Below, piece by piece: positions 1 to 7,277 of a stretch of 21,941 nt of DNA (position 1 is its first letter; each line of letters begins with the position of its first letter). Position numbers and translations under genes: made by a program. The notes under the pieces are model-generated. The model ran no database searches, had not been told where the DNA came from, and saw only the letters and a program-made list of their open reading frames with translations. Source of the stretch: JAKEGN01 sp964465665 (lineage in GTDB: Bacteria; Pseudomonadota; Gammaproteobacteria; Steroidobacterales; Woeseiaceae); assembly GCA_964465665.1 (NCBI GenBank), contig CAYXKM010000267.1, positions 1 through 21,941 of the forward strand, in the 5' to 3' direction.

Positions 1-1629
1 TATCAACGACGCTCCGGCGAACGGCTGGACCGCCAGGGGTTGCTCGAACTCGAGGTGCTGCATCAGAGAATCGATGCTCACGGCGGCTGGAACATCGAGC
101 AGCGGGTGCAAACCACGGTCACAGAGCTCAGGCTTCCGGCGGAGAAAAAGATGAGTGAACTGTCCGGCGGCTGGCGGCGCCGCGTTGCCCTCGCCCGGGC
201 ACTGGTGCAGAAGCCTGACCTGCTTCTGCTCGACGAACCGACCAATCACCTGGATATCGTCACCATCCAATGGCTCGAAGACGTCGTGTACTCGCACGCC
301 GGATCGGTGCTTTTCATTACCCACGATCGGGCATTCCTGCAGAAGCTCGCGACCCGCATCGTCGAGATCGATCGCGGCAAACTGACCAGCTGGCCCGGTG
401 ATTACGCGAATTTCCTGTTGCGCAAGGAAAAATCGCTCGAAGACGAATCGCGCGAGCACGCGCTTTTCGACAAGAAGCTCGAGCTGGAGGAAATATGGAT
501 ACGCCAGGGTATCAAGGCGCGACGGACACGTAACGAGGGCCGCGCGCGGGCACTGATCCGGATGCGCGAGGAGCGCGCGAAGCGGGTAAAGCGGGACGGT
601 AGCGCCAGAATACACATCGAGGCCGCGGACCAGTCGGGGCGCAAGGTCATCCGCGCGAAAAATGTCAGCTACAATTTTGACGGCAAACCGCTGATCGAAA
701 ATTTCTCGACAAAAATCATGCGCGGCGATCGCATCGGAATTCTCGGCAATAACGGTGTCGGCAAGACAACTCTGCTGCGGCTCCTGCTCGGGGACCTGCA
801 GCCGCACACGGGGACGATCAAGCACGGTACCAATATCGAGATCGGTTATTTCGACCAGCTGCGTGAGTCGCTGGACCCGGAAAAATCGGTCGCGGACAAC
901 GTGGGTGAAGGTCGCACGTACATACGGATGAACGGGAAGGATCGCCACGTTATCGGTTACCTGAAGGGATTCCTGTTCAGTCCCAAGCGATCGCAGACGC
1001 CGGTCAAGGCTCTCTCGGGCGGCGAACGAAATCGCATCATCCTGGCAAAGCTCTTCACACGGCCGGCAAACCTGCTGGTGCTGGATGAACCGACCAACGA
1101 CCTGGACATGGAAACCCTTGAAGTACTCGAAGACCGCCTGACAAGCTTCACCGGCACGCTGATCGTGGTCAGTCACGATAGGGAATTTCTCGACAATGTT
1201 GTGACGAGTGTGCTCGTGTTCGAGGCCGACGGCCGGGTACAGGAATACGTCGGCGGCTACAGCGACTGGCTGCGGCAAGGTCGCGCCCTCGCGGAGGTCG
1301 ACACCGAGACCATCGACATCGGTAGCGACAACGATCCAAAAACCATGTGCAACGCGCCGCAATTGAAAAAGCTGAGTTTCAACGAACAACGCGAACTCGA
1401 CGCCCTGCCAAAAACCATAGAAACGCTGGAGTTACGGCTCGCAGGATTGCAGGCACAGATCGCGGAGCCGCACTTTTATGCCCAGGGCCATGAAATCGTT
1501 CGGCCTATTCTCAATGCCTTGCAGTCCACCCAGGAAGATATCGACCGGTCGATGCAACGCTGGACAGAGCTCGAGGACAAGGCGCAGGCGCTACATCGCT
1601 CACGACTCGAGGATCGCTCCCGCATCTAG
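1..1629 (+). CDS. uup: ABC-F family ATPase Uup (5' partial)
   Basis: The frame is open from the first base, so the true start lies upstream; 542 residues are visible, and Uup is usually about 635. The first Walker A is therefore missing. Seen in order: signature LSGGWRRRVALARAL and Walker B LLLLDEPTNHLD of ABC domain 1; the inter-domain arm with RRTRNEGRARAL, typical of Uup; the second Walker A GILGNNGVGKTT; signature LSGGERNRIILAKL; Walker B LLVLDEPTNDLD; and a charged, probably coiled-coil C-terminal domain over about the last 90 residues, a hallmark of Uup. There are no membrane segments, as expected for soluble ABC-F proteins, which act on ribosomes or nucleic acids rather than in transport. 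Uup mutants of E. coli show increased precise excision of transposons. It is the only plus-strand gene in the window and converges on the VOC gene with 24 bp between stop codons. Confidence 0.93.
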   Translation, partial: YQRRSGERLDRQGLLELEVLHQRIDAHGGWNIEQRVQTTVTELRLPAEKKMSELSGGWRRRVALARALVQKPDLLLLDEPTNHLDIVTIQWLEDVVYSHAGSVLFITHDRAFLQKLATRIVEIDRGKLTSWPGDYANFLLRKEKSLEDESREHALFDKKLELEEIWIRQGIKARRTRNEGRARALIRMREERAKRVKRDGSARIHIEAADQSGRKVIRAKNVSYNFDGKPLIENFSTKIMRGDRIGILGNNGVGKTTLLRLLLGDLQPHTGTIKHGTNIEIGYFDQLRESLDPEKSVADNVGEGRTYIRMNGKDRHVIGYLKGFLFSPKRSQTPVKALSGGERNRIILAKLFTRPANLLVLDEPTNDLDMETLEVLEDRLTSFTGTLIVVSHDREFLDNVVTSVLVFEADGRVQEYVGGYSDWLRQGRALAEVDTETIDIGSDNDPKTMCNAPQLKKLSFNEQRELDALPKTIETLELRLAGLQAQIAEPHFYAQGHEIVRPILNALQSTQEDIDRSMQRWTELEDKAQALHRSRLEDRSRI

Positions 1630-1653
1630 CCCGGCAATCACCCGACGATTTGA

Positions 1654-2028
1654 TTACTTTTCTTTCCAGACATTGGCTTTCTTGTCGAAGTCCTTGCCCT
1701 GTACCGACACCACGCAGAAACGCTGTCCGGTCGGTGCTTCCAGCACGCACCAGGTATTGATTCGCGCAACTTCCTTCGCACCCAGTGCAACCAGTCGCCT
1801 GACCTCGGCATCAATGTCATCCGACTCGATGTCGATATGCACACGACTGGGATGGTTCACCAATTGCACCTCGACATACGGCTCGCCGGGTGTTGTTTGC
1901 AGGGTCACGTACTTGCCGGCTTTTTTCTTCGGCGGTGAGCCGAGTGCCGCCCCCCAGAATTCCGCGGCCGCGTCGAGATCGCCAGTTTTGCAGTCAATGA
2001 TGAACCCTGCCAGCTTGCTTTTGTGCAT
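1654..2028 (-). CDS. VOC superfamily (glyoxalase-like) protein
   Basis: This is a 124-residue protein of the vicinal-oxygen-chelate fold. The N-terminal half has a strand followed by the helix segment DLDAAAEFWGAALG, and the second half has RVHIDIESDDIDAEVRRLVALGA and the closing strand APTGQRFCVV, as in single-repeat glyoxalase-like domains (Glyoxalase_6 type). Such proteins usually dimerise, and the substrate cannot be told from sequence. The start is well supported: AGGAGG lies 5 nt upstream of the ATG. The C-terminus is lysine-rich. It follows nhaA on the same strand with a 125-bp gap that holds a possible promoter, so it may be a separate unit. It is not closely similar to the second VOC protein at 5.7-6.0 kb. 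Confidence 0.85.
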   Translation of the reverse strand: MHKSKLAGFIIDCKTGDLDAAAEFWGAALGSPPKKKAGKYVTLQTTPGEPYVEVQLVNHPSRVHIDIESDDIDAEVRRLVALGAKEVARINTWCVLEAPTGQRFCVVSVQGKDFDKKANVWKEK

Positions 2029-2073
2029 AACGCCTCCTCACTTGCCCGCACCATGATCGGATTTGTAAACCGC

Positions 2074-2079
2074 ATTGTA
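2074..2079 (-). promoter_or_regulatory. Possible -10 box upstream of the VOC gene
   Basis: On the minus strand TACAAT lies 46 nt upstream of the VOC start codon, in the 125-bp gap after nhaA. No good -35 hexamer sits 16-18 nt before it, so this is only a weak candidate. Confidence 0.25.
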
Positions 2080-2153
2080 CTGCGCCGGGGACCGCCTGCC
2101 GCACGCCTTGATCTGCAGTGCTTTCCTGCCTGTGCCTCACGCGTGTCTCGAAA

Positions 2154-3341
2154 TCAGTCGGCATCCGGGGAACCCGGCAGACTTCGGCGAAGTACCAGGT
2201 ATCCGAGCACCCCGGAAGCCAGGGACCCTGCGATGATGCCGAGACGCTCATCGAATACCGTGTGCATGTCCGTGCCGCTGCTCTCGAAGGCCAGCGATGC
2301 TACGAACAGGCTCATCGTGAAACCGACACCGCACAGTACCGACACACCATAAAGGCTGGCCCAGTTCGCGCCGTCCGGCATACGCGCTATTCCGAGCCTG
2401 ATCGACAACCAGCAGAACAGGAACACGCCAGCCTGTTTACCGAGAAACAGGCCGGCCGCAATCCCGAGAGGTACCGGATGCAACATCTGCTCGAGTCCGA
2501 TACCTTGCAGTGACACACCCGAGTTGGCGAATGCGAATACCGGCAGGATGAAGAACGCCACCAGGTGATGCAGATCATCCTCGAGTTCGCCAAGAGGTGA
2601 GCTTTCCGGTTCGTCCTTGTCGCGCATCGGAATGAACGCCGCCAGCGCCACCCCGGCAAGTGTCGCATGCACGCCTGATTTCAGGACCGCTACCCACATG
2701 ATCAGACCGACCCAGAGGTACGGCGATATCGACGACACTCCTCTCCAGGACATGATGCCGAGGGCAAACAGGCAGGTACCGGCGACGACCATAGCCGTTA
2801 CCGAAAGATCGCTGTTGTAGAAGATCGCGATGATGAGGACCGCCGCAAGATCATCGAATATGGCGAGAGACACCAGGAAGATCTTGAGCGACGCCGGAAC
2901 CCGGTTGCCAAGCAACATGAGAATTCCGAGTGCGAAGGCAATGTCAGTTGCCGCAGGAATTGCCCAACCATTCATTGCCGTCATGTCGTCGTGATTCAGC
3001 AGCAGGTAAATCCCGACCGGGACCACGACTCCACCGACAGCCCCGAGCGCCGGCAGCAGTACGTTGGCCGGTCGTGACAGCTCGCCTTCGAGTATCTCCC
3101 GCTTAAGCTCGAGTCCGACCAGGAAAAAGAAGACGGCCATCAGCCCGTCATTGACCCAGAGAATCAGGGGCTTCGCGATCTGCAGGGCGCCTATGCGAAC
3201 TTCGACTGACACGTCGAGCAGCAGTGCATACCAGTGCTGCAAAGGCGAGTTCGCGATAATCATCGCCAGCAACGCGGCCAGCATTAGCGTAATTCCGCTA
3301 GCCGACTCGAGTTTTACGAATTCCCGTATCGTCGCTTTCAC
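2154..3341 (-). CDS. nhaA: Na+/H+ antiporter NhaA
   Basis: Inner-membrane antiporter that expels Na+ (or Li+) in exchange for H+, giving salt and alkaline-pH tolerance. It has about twelve hydrophobic segments. The signature FFFLVGLELKREI, the AATDIAFALGIL segment and IFDDLAAV are all present. I chose the GTG start at 3341, giving 395 residues (E. coli 388), because the protein then begins VKATIREFVKLESASGIT like E. coli NhaA, and the essential aspartates fall at 133, 163 and 164, exactly the E. coli numbers. A TTG at 3356 would add five residues but sits against a terminator hairpin. Ribosome-binding signals are weak (AGGCGA before the GTG). It lies 119 bp downstream of the cold-shock gene, with two hairpins between, so how it is transcribed is unclear. 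Confidence 0.95.
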   Translation of the reverse strand: MKATIREFVKLESASGITLMLAALLAMIIANSPLQHWYALLLDVSVEVRIGALQIAKPLILWVNDGLMAVFFFLVGLELKREILEGELSRPANVLLPALGAVGGVVVPVGIYLLLNHDDMTAMNGWAIPAATDIAFALGILMLLGNRVPASLKIFLVSLAIFDDLAAVLIIAIFYNSDLSVTAMVVAGTCLFALGIMSWRGVSSISPYLWVGLIMWVAVLKSGVHATLAGVALAAFIPMRDKDEPESSPLGELEDDLHHLVAFFILPVFAFANSGVSLQGIGLEQMLHPVPLGIAAGLFLGKQAGVFLFCWLSIRLGIARMPDGANWASLYGVSVLCGVGFTMSLFVASLAFESSGTDMHTVFDERLGIIAGSLASGVLGYLVLRRSLPGSPDAD

Positions 3342-3359
3342 TGCTTCGCCTGCCAAATG

Positions 3360-3400
3360 AAAAGGCCCGGAGCGGGGCTACTGCGCCTCGCTTCGGGCCT
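3360..3400 (-). terminator. Hairpin with T-run between csp and nhaA
   Basis: AGGCCCG (3363-3369) and AGCG (3371-3374) pair with CGCT and CGGGCCT (ending 3400), with one G-U pair between. On the minus strand the stem is followed by TTTT and then C. It fits an intrinsic terminator for the cold-shock gene, whose stop is 60 nt upstream. It ends about 20 nt before the nhaA start, so it could also shape nhaA expression. Confidence 0.65.
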
Positions 3401-3419
3401 GCGATCATTCCGTGACCGG

Positions 3420-3447
3420 TTGCTCCGTCGCCTGCGCAACGGAGCAA
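3420..3447. other. Inverted repeat downstream of csp
   Basis: A perfect 9-bp inverted repeat, TTGCTCCGT at 3420-3428 and ACGGAGCAA at 3439-3447, has a 10-nt loop. No T-run follows it on the minus strand, so it is not a classical terminator. It may protect the 3' end of the csp transcript or assist the stronger hairpin just downstream. Confidence 0.5.
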
Positions 3448-3460
3448 CAGTCCAGGTTCA

Positions 3461-3670
3461 TTACACCGGTGTTACGTTTTCAGCCTGCGGGCCTTTTTCG
3501 CCCTGGCTCACTGTCATCATCACCTTTTGGCCTTCGCGCAAGGTTTTGCGACCGCTGGCATTAATAGCGCTGAAGTGAACAAAAACATCCTTACCGCCAT
3601 CACGTTCGATGAAACCAAAGCCCTTTTCATCGTTGAACCATTTAACGGTGCCTTCTACTTGCTCTGACAT
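3461..3670 (-). CDS. Cold-shock protein (CspA family)
   Basis: Small 69-residue single cold-shock domain that binds single-stranded nucleic acid and melts RNA structure. It starts MSEQVEGTVKWFNDEKGFGF and carries RNP1 (KGFGFI, residues 16-21) and RNP2 (DVFVHF), the two aromatic RNA-binding motifs; the length is that of CspA/CspE/CspC. The ATG at 3670 is chosen because the domain begins there; an open frame extends 28 codons further but matches nothing. The ribosome-binding site is a modest AGAGAAG. It is preceded by a structured leader of about 130-200 nt, as is common for cold-inducible csp genes. Which csp paralogue this is cannot be decided from one gene. Confidence 0.95.
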   Translation of the reverse strand: MSEQVEGTVKWFNDEKGFGFIERDGGKDVFVHFSAINASGRKTLREGQKVMMTVSQGEKGPQAENVTPV

Positions 3671-3752
3671 AATCTTCTCTTGATAGCTCTGACCAGAAAA
3701 TCTGGCAATTGAAACATCCGGCTTGCGCCGGAAAAACGTGTCCCCGAACGAC

Positions 3753-3775
3753 AAAAAAAATCAGCGCATCGCGCT
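3753..3775 (-). terminator. Terminator-like hairpin with T8 in the csp leader
   Basis: On the minus strand AGCGC-GAT-GCGCT is followed by GA and eight T residues (3760-3753). It lies 95 nt after the stop of the SRPBCC gene and 83 nt before the csp ATG. It can be read as the terminator of the SRPBCC gene, or as an attenuator inside the csp leader if the upstream promoter candidate is used. The stem is only 5 bp, GC-rich. Confidence 0.5.
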
Positions 3776-3805
3776 GTCAATGACGGTCGAAAACTTTGGA
3801 GGCGT

Positions 3806-3834
3806 ATTGTCACGCCTGAGGGCAGGTTCTGCAA
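3806..3834 (-). promoter_or_regulatory. Candidate sigma-70 promoter for csp
   Basis: On the minus strand TTGCAG (3834-3829) and GACAAT (3811-3806) are separated by exactly 17 bp. Transcription from here would give a leader of about 130 nt carrying the T8 hairpin and two more short hairpins (CCGGC/GCCGG at 3719-3732, CCAGA/TCTGG at 3693-3705). A long structured leader is known for cspA-type genes; the promoter itself is inferred from spacing and hexamers only. Confidence 0.4.
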
Positions 3835-3869
3835 CAGTAAATCGGCAAAAAATGCGCAGGACAGGCCTG

Positions 3870-4268
3870 TCACCGGGCCTTGAGGTACTCGAGCCAGGGC
3901 ACGAAATAGCGTGACTCCCAGCCGCCCGATACTCCCTGGTAGTCGCTCTCCGGTACGTCGAGGTGAATCAGGTCGATGCGCCCGGCACTGGCATCCTCTT
4001 CGGTGAACGTGATGATGAGTGTCGAATCCGGATCCGCGTCCGCGAAGTTGACCGAGCGCCAGGACTGAACAACCAGCCGGGGCTTGACCACCTGCAGCGT
4101 TCGTCCTTTCAGCAGTCCGCCGAATGCTTCGAAAACGGAACCGGCTTCTTCGCTGATTTTCGTCGGCGCACCGGTCAACCCGCTGTGTGCGGCCGGGTCC
4201 ATGTACATGCGATACAGCTCCGCAGCAGGAGCTGGCAGTATCACCATCTTGCAAATAGTACTGCGCAT
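3870..4268 (-). CDS. SRPBCC (AHSA1-like) domain protein
   Basis: This 132-residue cytoplasmic protein has the START/AHSA1 fold pattern: an N-terminal helix ending LYRMYMDPAAHSGLTGAPTK, a glycine-containing strand pair around VFEAFGGLLKGRTL, then VQSWRS, and the C-terminal helix GWESRYFVPWLEYL. These match the usual 'polyketide cyclase/Hsp90 ATPase activator homologue' proteins that bind small hydrophobic ligands; no ligand can be named. The start at 4268 is chosen because AAGGAG lies 7 nt upstream; an in-frame TTG six codons earlier overlaps that ribosome-binding site and is unlikely. It appears to be its own transcription unit between the terB-side terminator and the csp leader. Confidence 0.85.
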   Translation of the reverse strand: MRSTICKMVILPAPAAELYRMYMDPAAHSGLTGAPTKISEEAGSVFEAFGGLLKGRTLQVVKPRLVVQSWRSVNFADADPDSTLIITFTEEDASAGRIDLIHLDVPESDYQGVSGGWESRYFVPWLEYLKAR

Positions 4269-4292
4269 CACCAACTCCTTCGGCAAATACTG

Positions 4293-4312
4293 CCGGCATC
4301 AACCGGCATCAA
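4293..4312. repeat. Tandem 10-bp direct repeat upstream of the SRPBCC gene
   Basis: CCGGCATCAA occurs twice head to tail, 24 nt upstream of the SRPBCC start codon. A spacing of one helical turn is compatible with an operator, but no regulator is known and chance duplication is possible. Confidence 0.4.
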
Positions 4313-4343
4313 TGATACGGCGCAAACCGGCCTTGGATTGCAC

Positions 4344-4387
4344 AAACGGCCGGGTCTCAATGCATCGCCGTTCCGCGCCGGCCGTTT
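4344..4387 (-). terminator. Inverted repeat after the TerB-like gene
   Basis: AAACGGCCGG (4344-4353) is the exact reverse complement of CCGGCCGTTT (4378-4387), separated by 24 nt. On the minus strand it starts 10 nt after the TerB-like stop and ends in GTTTG. The T-run is short, so it is a plausible but not strong terminator for the upp-terB transcript. Confidence 0.45.
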
Positions 4388-4396
4388 TGTACAGTT

Positions 4397-4861
4397 TCAG
4401 GCCATGGTCTCGGCGAAATAGTCGTCAAATGCCTGGTGCAGAACATCCGGCGGGATATCGATGATCTCGGCCGCAACATGCAATTTCTCCATCTCTTCCG
4501 CGTCCTTGCGGCCGTCCGCTGCGGCGACCTTGAGCATCATGAGAGCAATGTCACGCTTATCCTCGCGAGTCAGAACGCTGCTGAGCTGGCGCAGCAACCC
4601 CTTGAGATCCGGATTGTCAGCAAGATCTTCAATCGCCCGCTTCAGCAATTCCAGTGATTGCGCACTTTGCAGGTGAAAATGCCGGCCGACTTCCTTCAGC
4701 ATCTCCTGGGTCTCCGAGGGCGAGATCGAGCCATCACCCTTGGCTACGTAGACCAGCAGTGCTGCTACCAGAAACTGCGCATCGTAGACTTCGGTTTCGT
4801 CACCGGTCTCGATGACCAGCGTCGCCCCTTCGAATCTCGGATTGATCGGTTCGTCGATCAT
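4397..4861 (-). CDS. TerB-like (tellurite-resistance TerB/DjlA fold) protein
   Basis: An all-helical, acidic 154-residue protein. Two repeated motifs are typical of the TerB fold: VYVAKGDGSISPSETQEML near residue 45 and KVAAADGRKDAEEMEKL near residue 115, each an 'A.aDG.....E' acidic helix-turn that may bind divalent metal. The remaining helices (SLELLKRAIEDLA, REDKRDIALMML) fit the same fold. No other ter genes are near, so a role in tellurite resistance should not be assumed; lone TerB proteins are widespread and mostly uncharacterised. The start at 4861 is supported by GGTGGAG upstream; a GTG at 4975, 10 nt after the upp stop, would add 38 residues not expected in the family. It probably shares a transcript with upp. 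Confidence 0.8.
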   Translation of the reverse strand: MIDEPINPRFEGATLVIETGDETEVYDAQFLVAALLVYVAKGDGSISPSETQEMLKEVGRHFHLQSAQSLELLKRAIEDLADNPDLKGLLRQLSSVLTREDKRDIALMMLKVAAADGRKDAEEMEKLHVAAEIIDIPPDVLHQAFDDYFAETMA

Positions 4862-4984
4862 GCTTGTCTCCACCAGACCCTGCGCCGCGTATTTCGCTGC
4901 AGCCCGTAAACATTCTACCTGCCGAGGAACATCACGCGACGGATTTATGGGGTGTCGGGTCTTCAGTTCCACCACCGGCGTCTC

Positions 4985-5605
4985 TCAACTCGTGCCAAAC
5001 AAACGGTCGCCGGCATCTCCGAGGCCGGGCACGATGTATTTTCGGTCGTTCAGATGATCATCGATGGCGGCGGTGTAGACGGCGACATCGGGATGCGCGT
5101 CGCGGACTTTTTTCAGTCCTTCCGGACAGGTCACGATGCAAACGACGATGATCGTCATGGCCCCTTTCTCTTTCAGCAAGTCCAGTGTTGCGACCGTGGA
5201 TCCTCCGGTTGCCAGCATCGGGTCGATCACTATGCACAACCCGCCGTCGGTCTGCGGTGGCAGGCGGTGATAGTAGGTGACCGGCATCTTCGTCTTTTCG
5301 TCGCGATAAATGCCGACAAAACCAACTCGCGCCGTCGGCACCAGGCCAAGAATTCCATCCAGCATGCCGATGCCGGCGCGCAGGATGGGCACAACGACGA
5401 TGTCCTCGTCGATCATATGACACTGCGCCATCGCCATGGGCGTCTGCACATCGACTTTCTTCAGTGAGACGTTTTTCAATGCTTCGTAACAGAGAAACAT
5501 CGTGATCTCTGTCGCGAGCTCGCGAAACTTCTTGTGCCCCGTGTCCTGGTCGCGAATCACTGCCAGTTTGTGCTGAACACAGGGATGTCTGACTTCTTCG
5601 TGCAT
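4985..5605 (-). CDS. upp: Uracil phosphoribosyltransferase
   Basis: Makes UMP from uracil and PRPP in pyrimidine salvage; a cytosolic enzyme. Full length at 206 residues (E. coli 208). The PRPP loop VIDPMLATGGST is at residues 126-137, the conserved VVPILRAGIGMLDG is near 71-84, and the C-terminal uracil-binding stretch IVPGLGDAGDRLFGT is intact. AGGAG lies 9 nt upstream of the ATG. It is not followed by the uraA uracil permease that often accompanies upp; a TerB-like gene comes next instead. The upstream VOC gene ends 60 bp away with a small palindrome (5653-5666) between. Confidence 0.97.
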   Translation of the reverse strand: MHEEVRHPCVQHKLAVIRDQDTGHKKFRELATEITMFLCYEALKNVSLKKVDVQTPMAMAQCHMIDEDIVVVPILRAGIGMLDGILGLVPTARVGFVGIYRDEKTKMPVTYYHRLPPQTDGGLCIVIDPMLATGGSTVATLDLLKEKGAMTIIVVCIVTCPEGLKKVRDAHPDVAVYTAAIDDHLNDRKYIVPGLGDAGDRLFGTS

Positions 5606-5665
5606 CGCGTCTCGCTCCTGATTTTTGTTGTTCTTGCCGTTGGTTGGCCGTCACGGCGTTCGCCG

Positions 5666-6025
5666 TTATTCCTTGAGTTCCGACCAGATCGCGAACTCGT
5701 TGCCGTTCGGATCGGTGAAATGGAAACGCCTGCCGCCGGGAAAGGAAAAGATGTCCTTTGTTATCGTGCCGCCGAGCGTCTTGACCCGCGCCACCGCAGT
5801 GGCCAGATCATGGCGGTAGAAAACCACGAGCGGCGCGCCGGCCCGTACCGATGCTGCGACATCGGCCCGGTAAAAGCCACCCGCCATCCTGCCGTCGTTG
5901 AAGCTGCAATAATCGGGACCGTAATCCTCGAATTTCCAGCCGAACAGCTTTTCGAAGAACTCCCATGCCTTGCGAGGATCCCTGGCGGGAATTTCTATGT
6001 AGTCGATCCTGTTTTCGCCAATCAT
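5666..6025 (-). CDS. VOC superfamily protein
   Basis: Single VOC domain of 119 residues: the first beta-alpha unit is IDYIEIPARDPRKAWEFFEKLFGW and the second ends with the conserved FTDPNGNEFAIWSE, whose glutamate is a usual metal ligand in the family. Related proteins include glyoxalase/bleomycin-resistance-type enzymes, with unknown substrate. The ATG has GGGAG about 8 nt upstream. It follows an unknown gene by 16 bp, so the two are probably co-transcribed. There are no membrane segments. Confidence 0.88.
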   Translation of the reverse strand: MIGENRIDYIEIPARDPRKAWEFFEKLFGWKFEDYGPDYCSFNDGRMAGGFYRADVAASVRAGAPLVVFYRHDLATAVARVKTLGGTITKDIFSFPGGRRFHFTDPNGNEFAIWSELKE

Positions 6026-6041
6026 GTTTGGGCTCCCAGGT

Positions 6042-6443
6042 TCAGGTGGTCAGTTCTTTCAGTCTCAGGACAGGTCTTTCGGCATGGATCTCCACTCTGC
6101 CGAAGGCTCCGGAGATTTCATATCGGCCGTCATCGATCAGGTCCAGTCCCGAGATTTTGCCGGCCGCCAGTTTGGCCGCGGCGCAGGCGACCGCATCCGC
6201 AAGTCCCCGCGACGGCGCCGATTCGATCCGCGAACAATACGGAAACTCCAGTACCGCTGGCCGGTAGCACGCCCTCTCCTTCGGTCGCGGGCGTTCGTAG
6301 AACGGGTGCTCGGGACAAAGGCACAGGTCAAGATCGATCTGCAGCGACCCGGATTCGGCATCCCATGACAAGACGAAGGACTCGGTCAGCTCAACGGCGC
6401 GAAATTCGCGCAATTGCGTCCAGTTCGTTGACTTGTCCGGCAT
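6042..6443 (-). CDS. Conserved-looking protein of unknown function
   Basis: I do not recognise this 133-residue protein. It begins MPDKSTNWTQLREFRAVEL, has a beta-rich N-terminal half, a CLCPEHPFYERPRPKERACY segment rich in Cys, Pro and Arg, a central alanine-rich helix (ADAVACAAAKLAAGKISGL), and a closing strand pair (GRYEISGAFGRVEIHAERPVL). No signal peptide or membrane segment is seen. It lies 7 bp after osmC and 16 bp before a VOC gene on the same strand, which supports it being a real, co-transcribed gene. Its four cysteines might bind metal, but there is no clear paired motif. Confidence 0.7.
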   Translation of the reverse strand: MPDKSTNWTQLREFRAVELTESFVLSWDAESGSLQIDLDLCLCPEHPFYERPRPKERACYRPAVLEFPYCSRIESAPSRGLADAVACAAAKLAAGKISGLDLIDDGRYEISGAFGRVEIHAERPVLRLKELTT

Positions 6444-6450
6444 TTGCGCC

Positions 6451-6915
6451 TCAGGAGACGATTTCCGTGATAACCCGCGTCTTTACCGAATTGGCAATGA
6501 AACACTTTTCGTGTGCCTGATGATGAATACTCTCAATTTGTTGCGCGTTTGGCACATTTTTTCCTGAATAGCTGGCCTCGGGCCGCAGAATCACACGGGT
6601 CATCGCCAGTTTGCCTTCACTGTCCCTGTCGAGAAACCCGACCGCCGCATCCCTGTAGCGATCGACGACGATTCCGCTTCGGGCAGCGATCGACAGGAAG
6701 AACAACATGTGACAACTCGACAGCGATGCCACATAAGCTTCCTCAGGGTCGAGGTTCTCGGCGATCGCGTGCGGCGGGGGCACGATGTGCGACGATGCGG
6801 ATGCCGGCACGTGCAGGCCACCGTCGAATGACCAGACGTGCGCCCTCGTATAATCGCCATCGACGAACGGGCTGTCACCGCGCTGCCAGGATATCGTTGC
6901 CGCGTGTCGCGCCAT
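6451..6915 (-). CDS. OsmC family peroxiredoxin-like protein
   Basis: A 154-residue OsmC/Ohr-fold thiol peroxidase. The two catalytic cysteines are in place: Cys68 in YVASLSSCHMLFFL and Cys138 in HEKCFIANSVKT. The N-terminal block HAATISWQRGD and the PPPHAI.E.LDPEE stretch before the first Cys belong to the OsmC-like subgroup rather than to Ohr. Such enzymes reduce organic hydroperoxides in the cytoplasm. Start ATG at 6915, 8 bp downstream of csaA, with no strong ribosome-binding site, so translation may be coupled to csaA. Confidence 0.92.
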   Translation of the reverse strand: MARHAATISWQRGDSPFVDGDYTRAHVWSFDGGLHVPASASSHIVPPPHAIAENLDPEEAYVASLSSCHMLFFLSIAARSGIVVDRYRDAAVGFLDRDSEGKLAMTRVILRPEASYSGKNVPNAQQIESIHHQAHEKCFIANSVKTRVITEIVS

Positions 6916-6923
6916 GCTGTTGC

Positions 6924-7262
6924 TCAGGCAAGCCGCTGGCCGTTGGCCGCCGGCTTGTCCGGCACGGCAAGAATGACACTACCGTCAGCCTGCACGAAAC
7001 CGGTTACCAGGGACTCCGACAGGAATGGCCCGATCTGCTTCACGGGAAAGTTGACCACGCCTATGATCTGTTTGCCCGGCAATTCGTCAAGGCGGTACAA
7101 ATCCGTGATCTGCGCCGAAGATCGGCGCACGCCTATCCTGTCGCCGAAATCGATCGTGAGCTTATAGGCCGGTTTTCGTGCTTGCGGAAACTCCTCTGCC
7201 GCTACGATGGTACCGACGCACAGTTCGACTTTCTCGAAGTCCTGCCAGCTTATCTGCGCCAT
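6924..7262 (-). CDS. csaA: CsaA-type tRNA-binding/chaperone protein
   Basis: A 112-residue stand-alone tRNA-binding OB-fold, the usual length for CsaA. Conserved features: DFEKVELCVGTIVAAEEFP, ARKPAYKLTIDFG, the RRSSAQIT loop, and VVNFPVKQIGPFLSE, with a final NGQRLA as in the family. In Bacillus CsaA acts as an export-related chaperone; the family also resembles the C-terminal domain of MetRS and binds tRNA. Which role applies here is not known. It lies 15 bp downstream of the decarboxylase gene, with AGAGGG in the gap, and 8 bp before osmC. Confidence 0.93.
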   Translation of the reverse strand: MAQISWQDFEKVELCVGTIVAAEEFPQARKPAYKLTIDFGDRIGVRRSSAQITDLYRLDELPGKQIIGVVNFPVKQIGPFLSESLVTGFVQADGSVILAVPDKPAANGQRLA

Positions 7263-7277
7263 GCCGCCCGTACCCTC

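Noticed and set aside
1478..2056. 192-codon open frame on the plus strand overlapping the end of uup
   Set aside because: It is antisense to the VOC gene and out of frame with uup; serine-rich translation without homology signal.
4397..4861. Tellurite-resistance locus
   Set aside because: Only a lone TerB-fold protein is present, with no terA, terC, terD or terZ relatives nearby.
4862..4975. N-terminal extension of the TerB-like protein from a GTG at 4975
   Set aside because: A good ribosome-binding site precedes the ATG at 4861, and the added 38 residues do not fit the family; kept only as an alternative.
5534..6520. 328-codon open frame on the plus strand
   Set aside because: It is antisense to the start of upp, the VOC gene and the unknown gene; Arg/Pro-rich, no family pattern and no ribosome-binding site.
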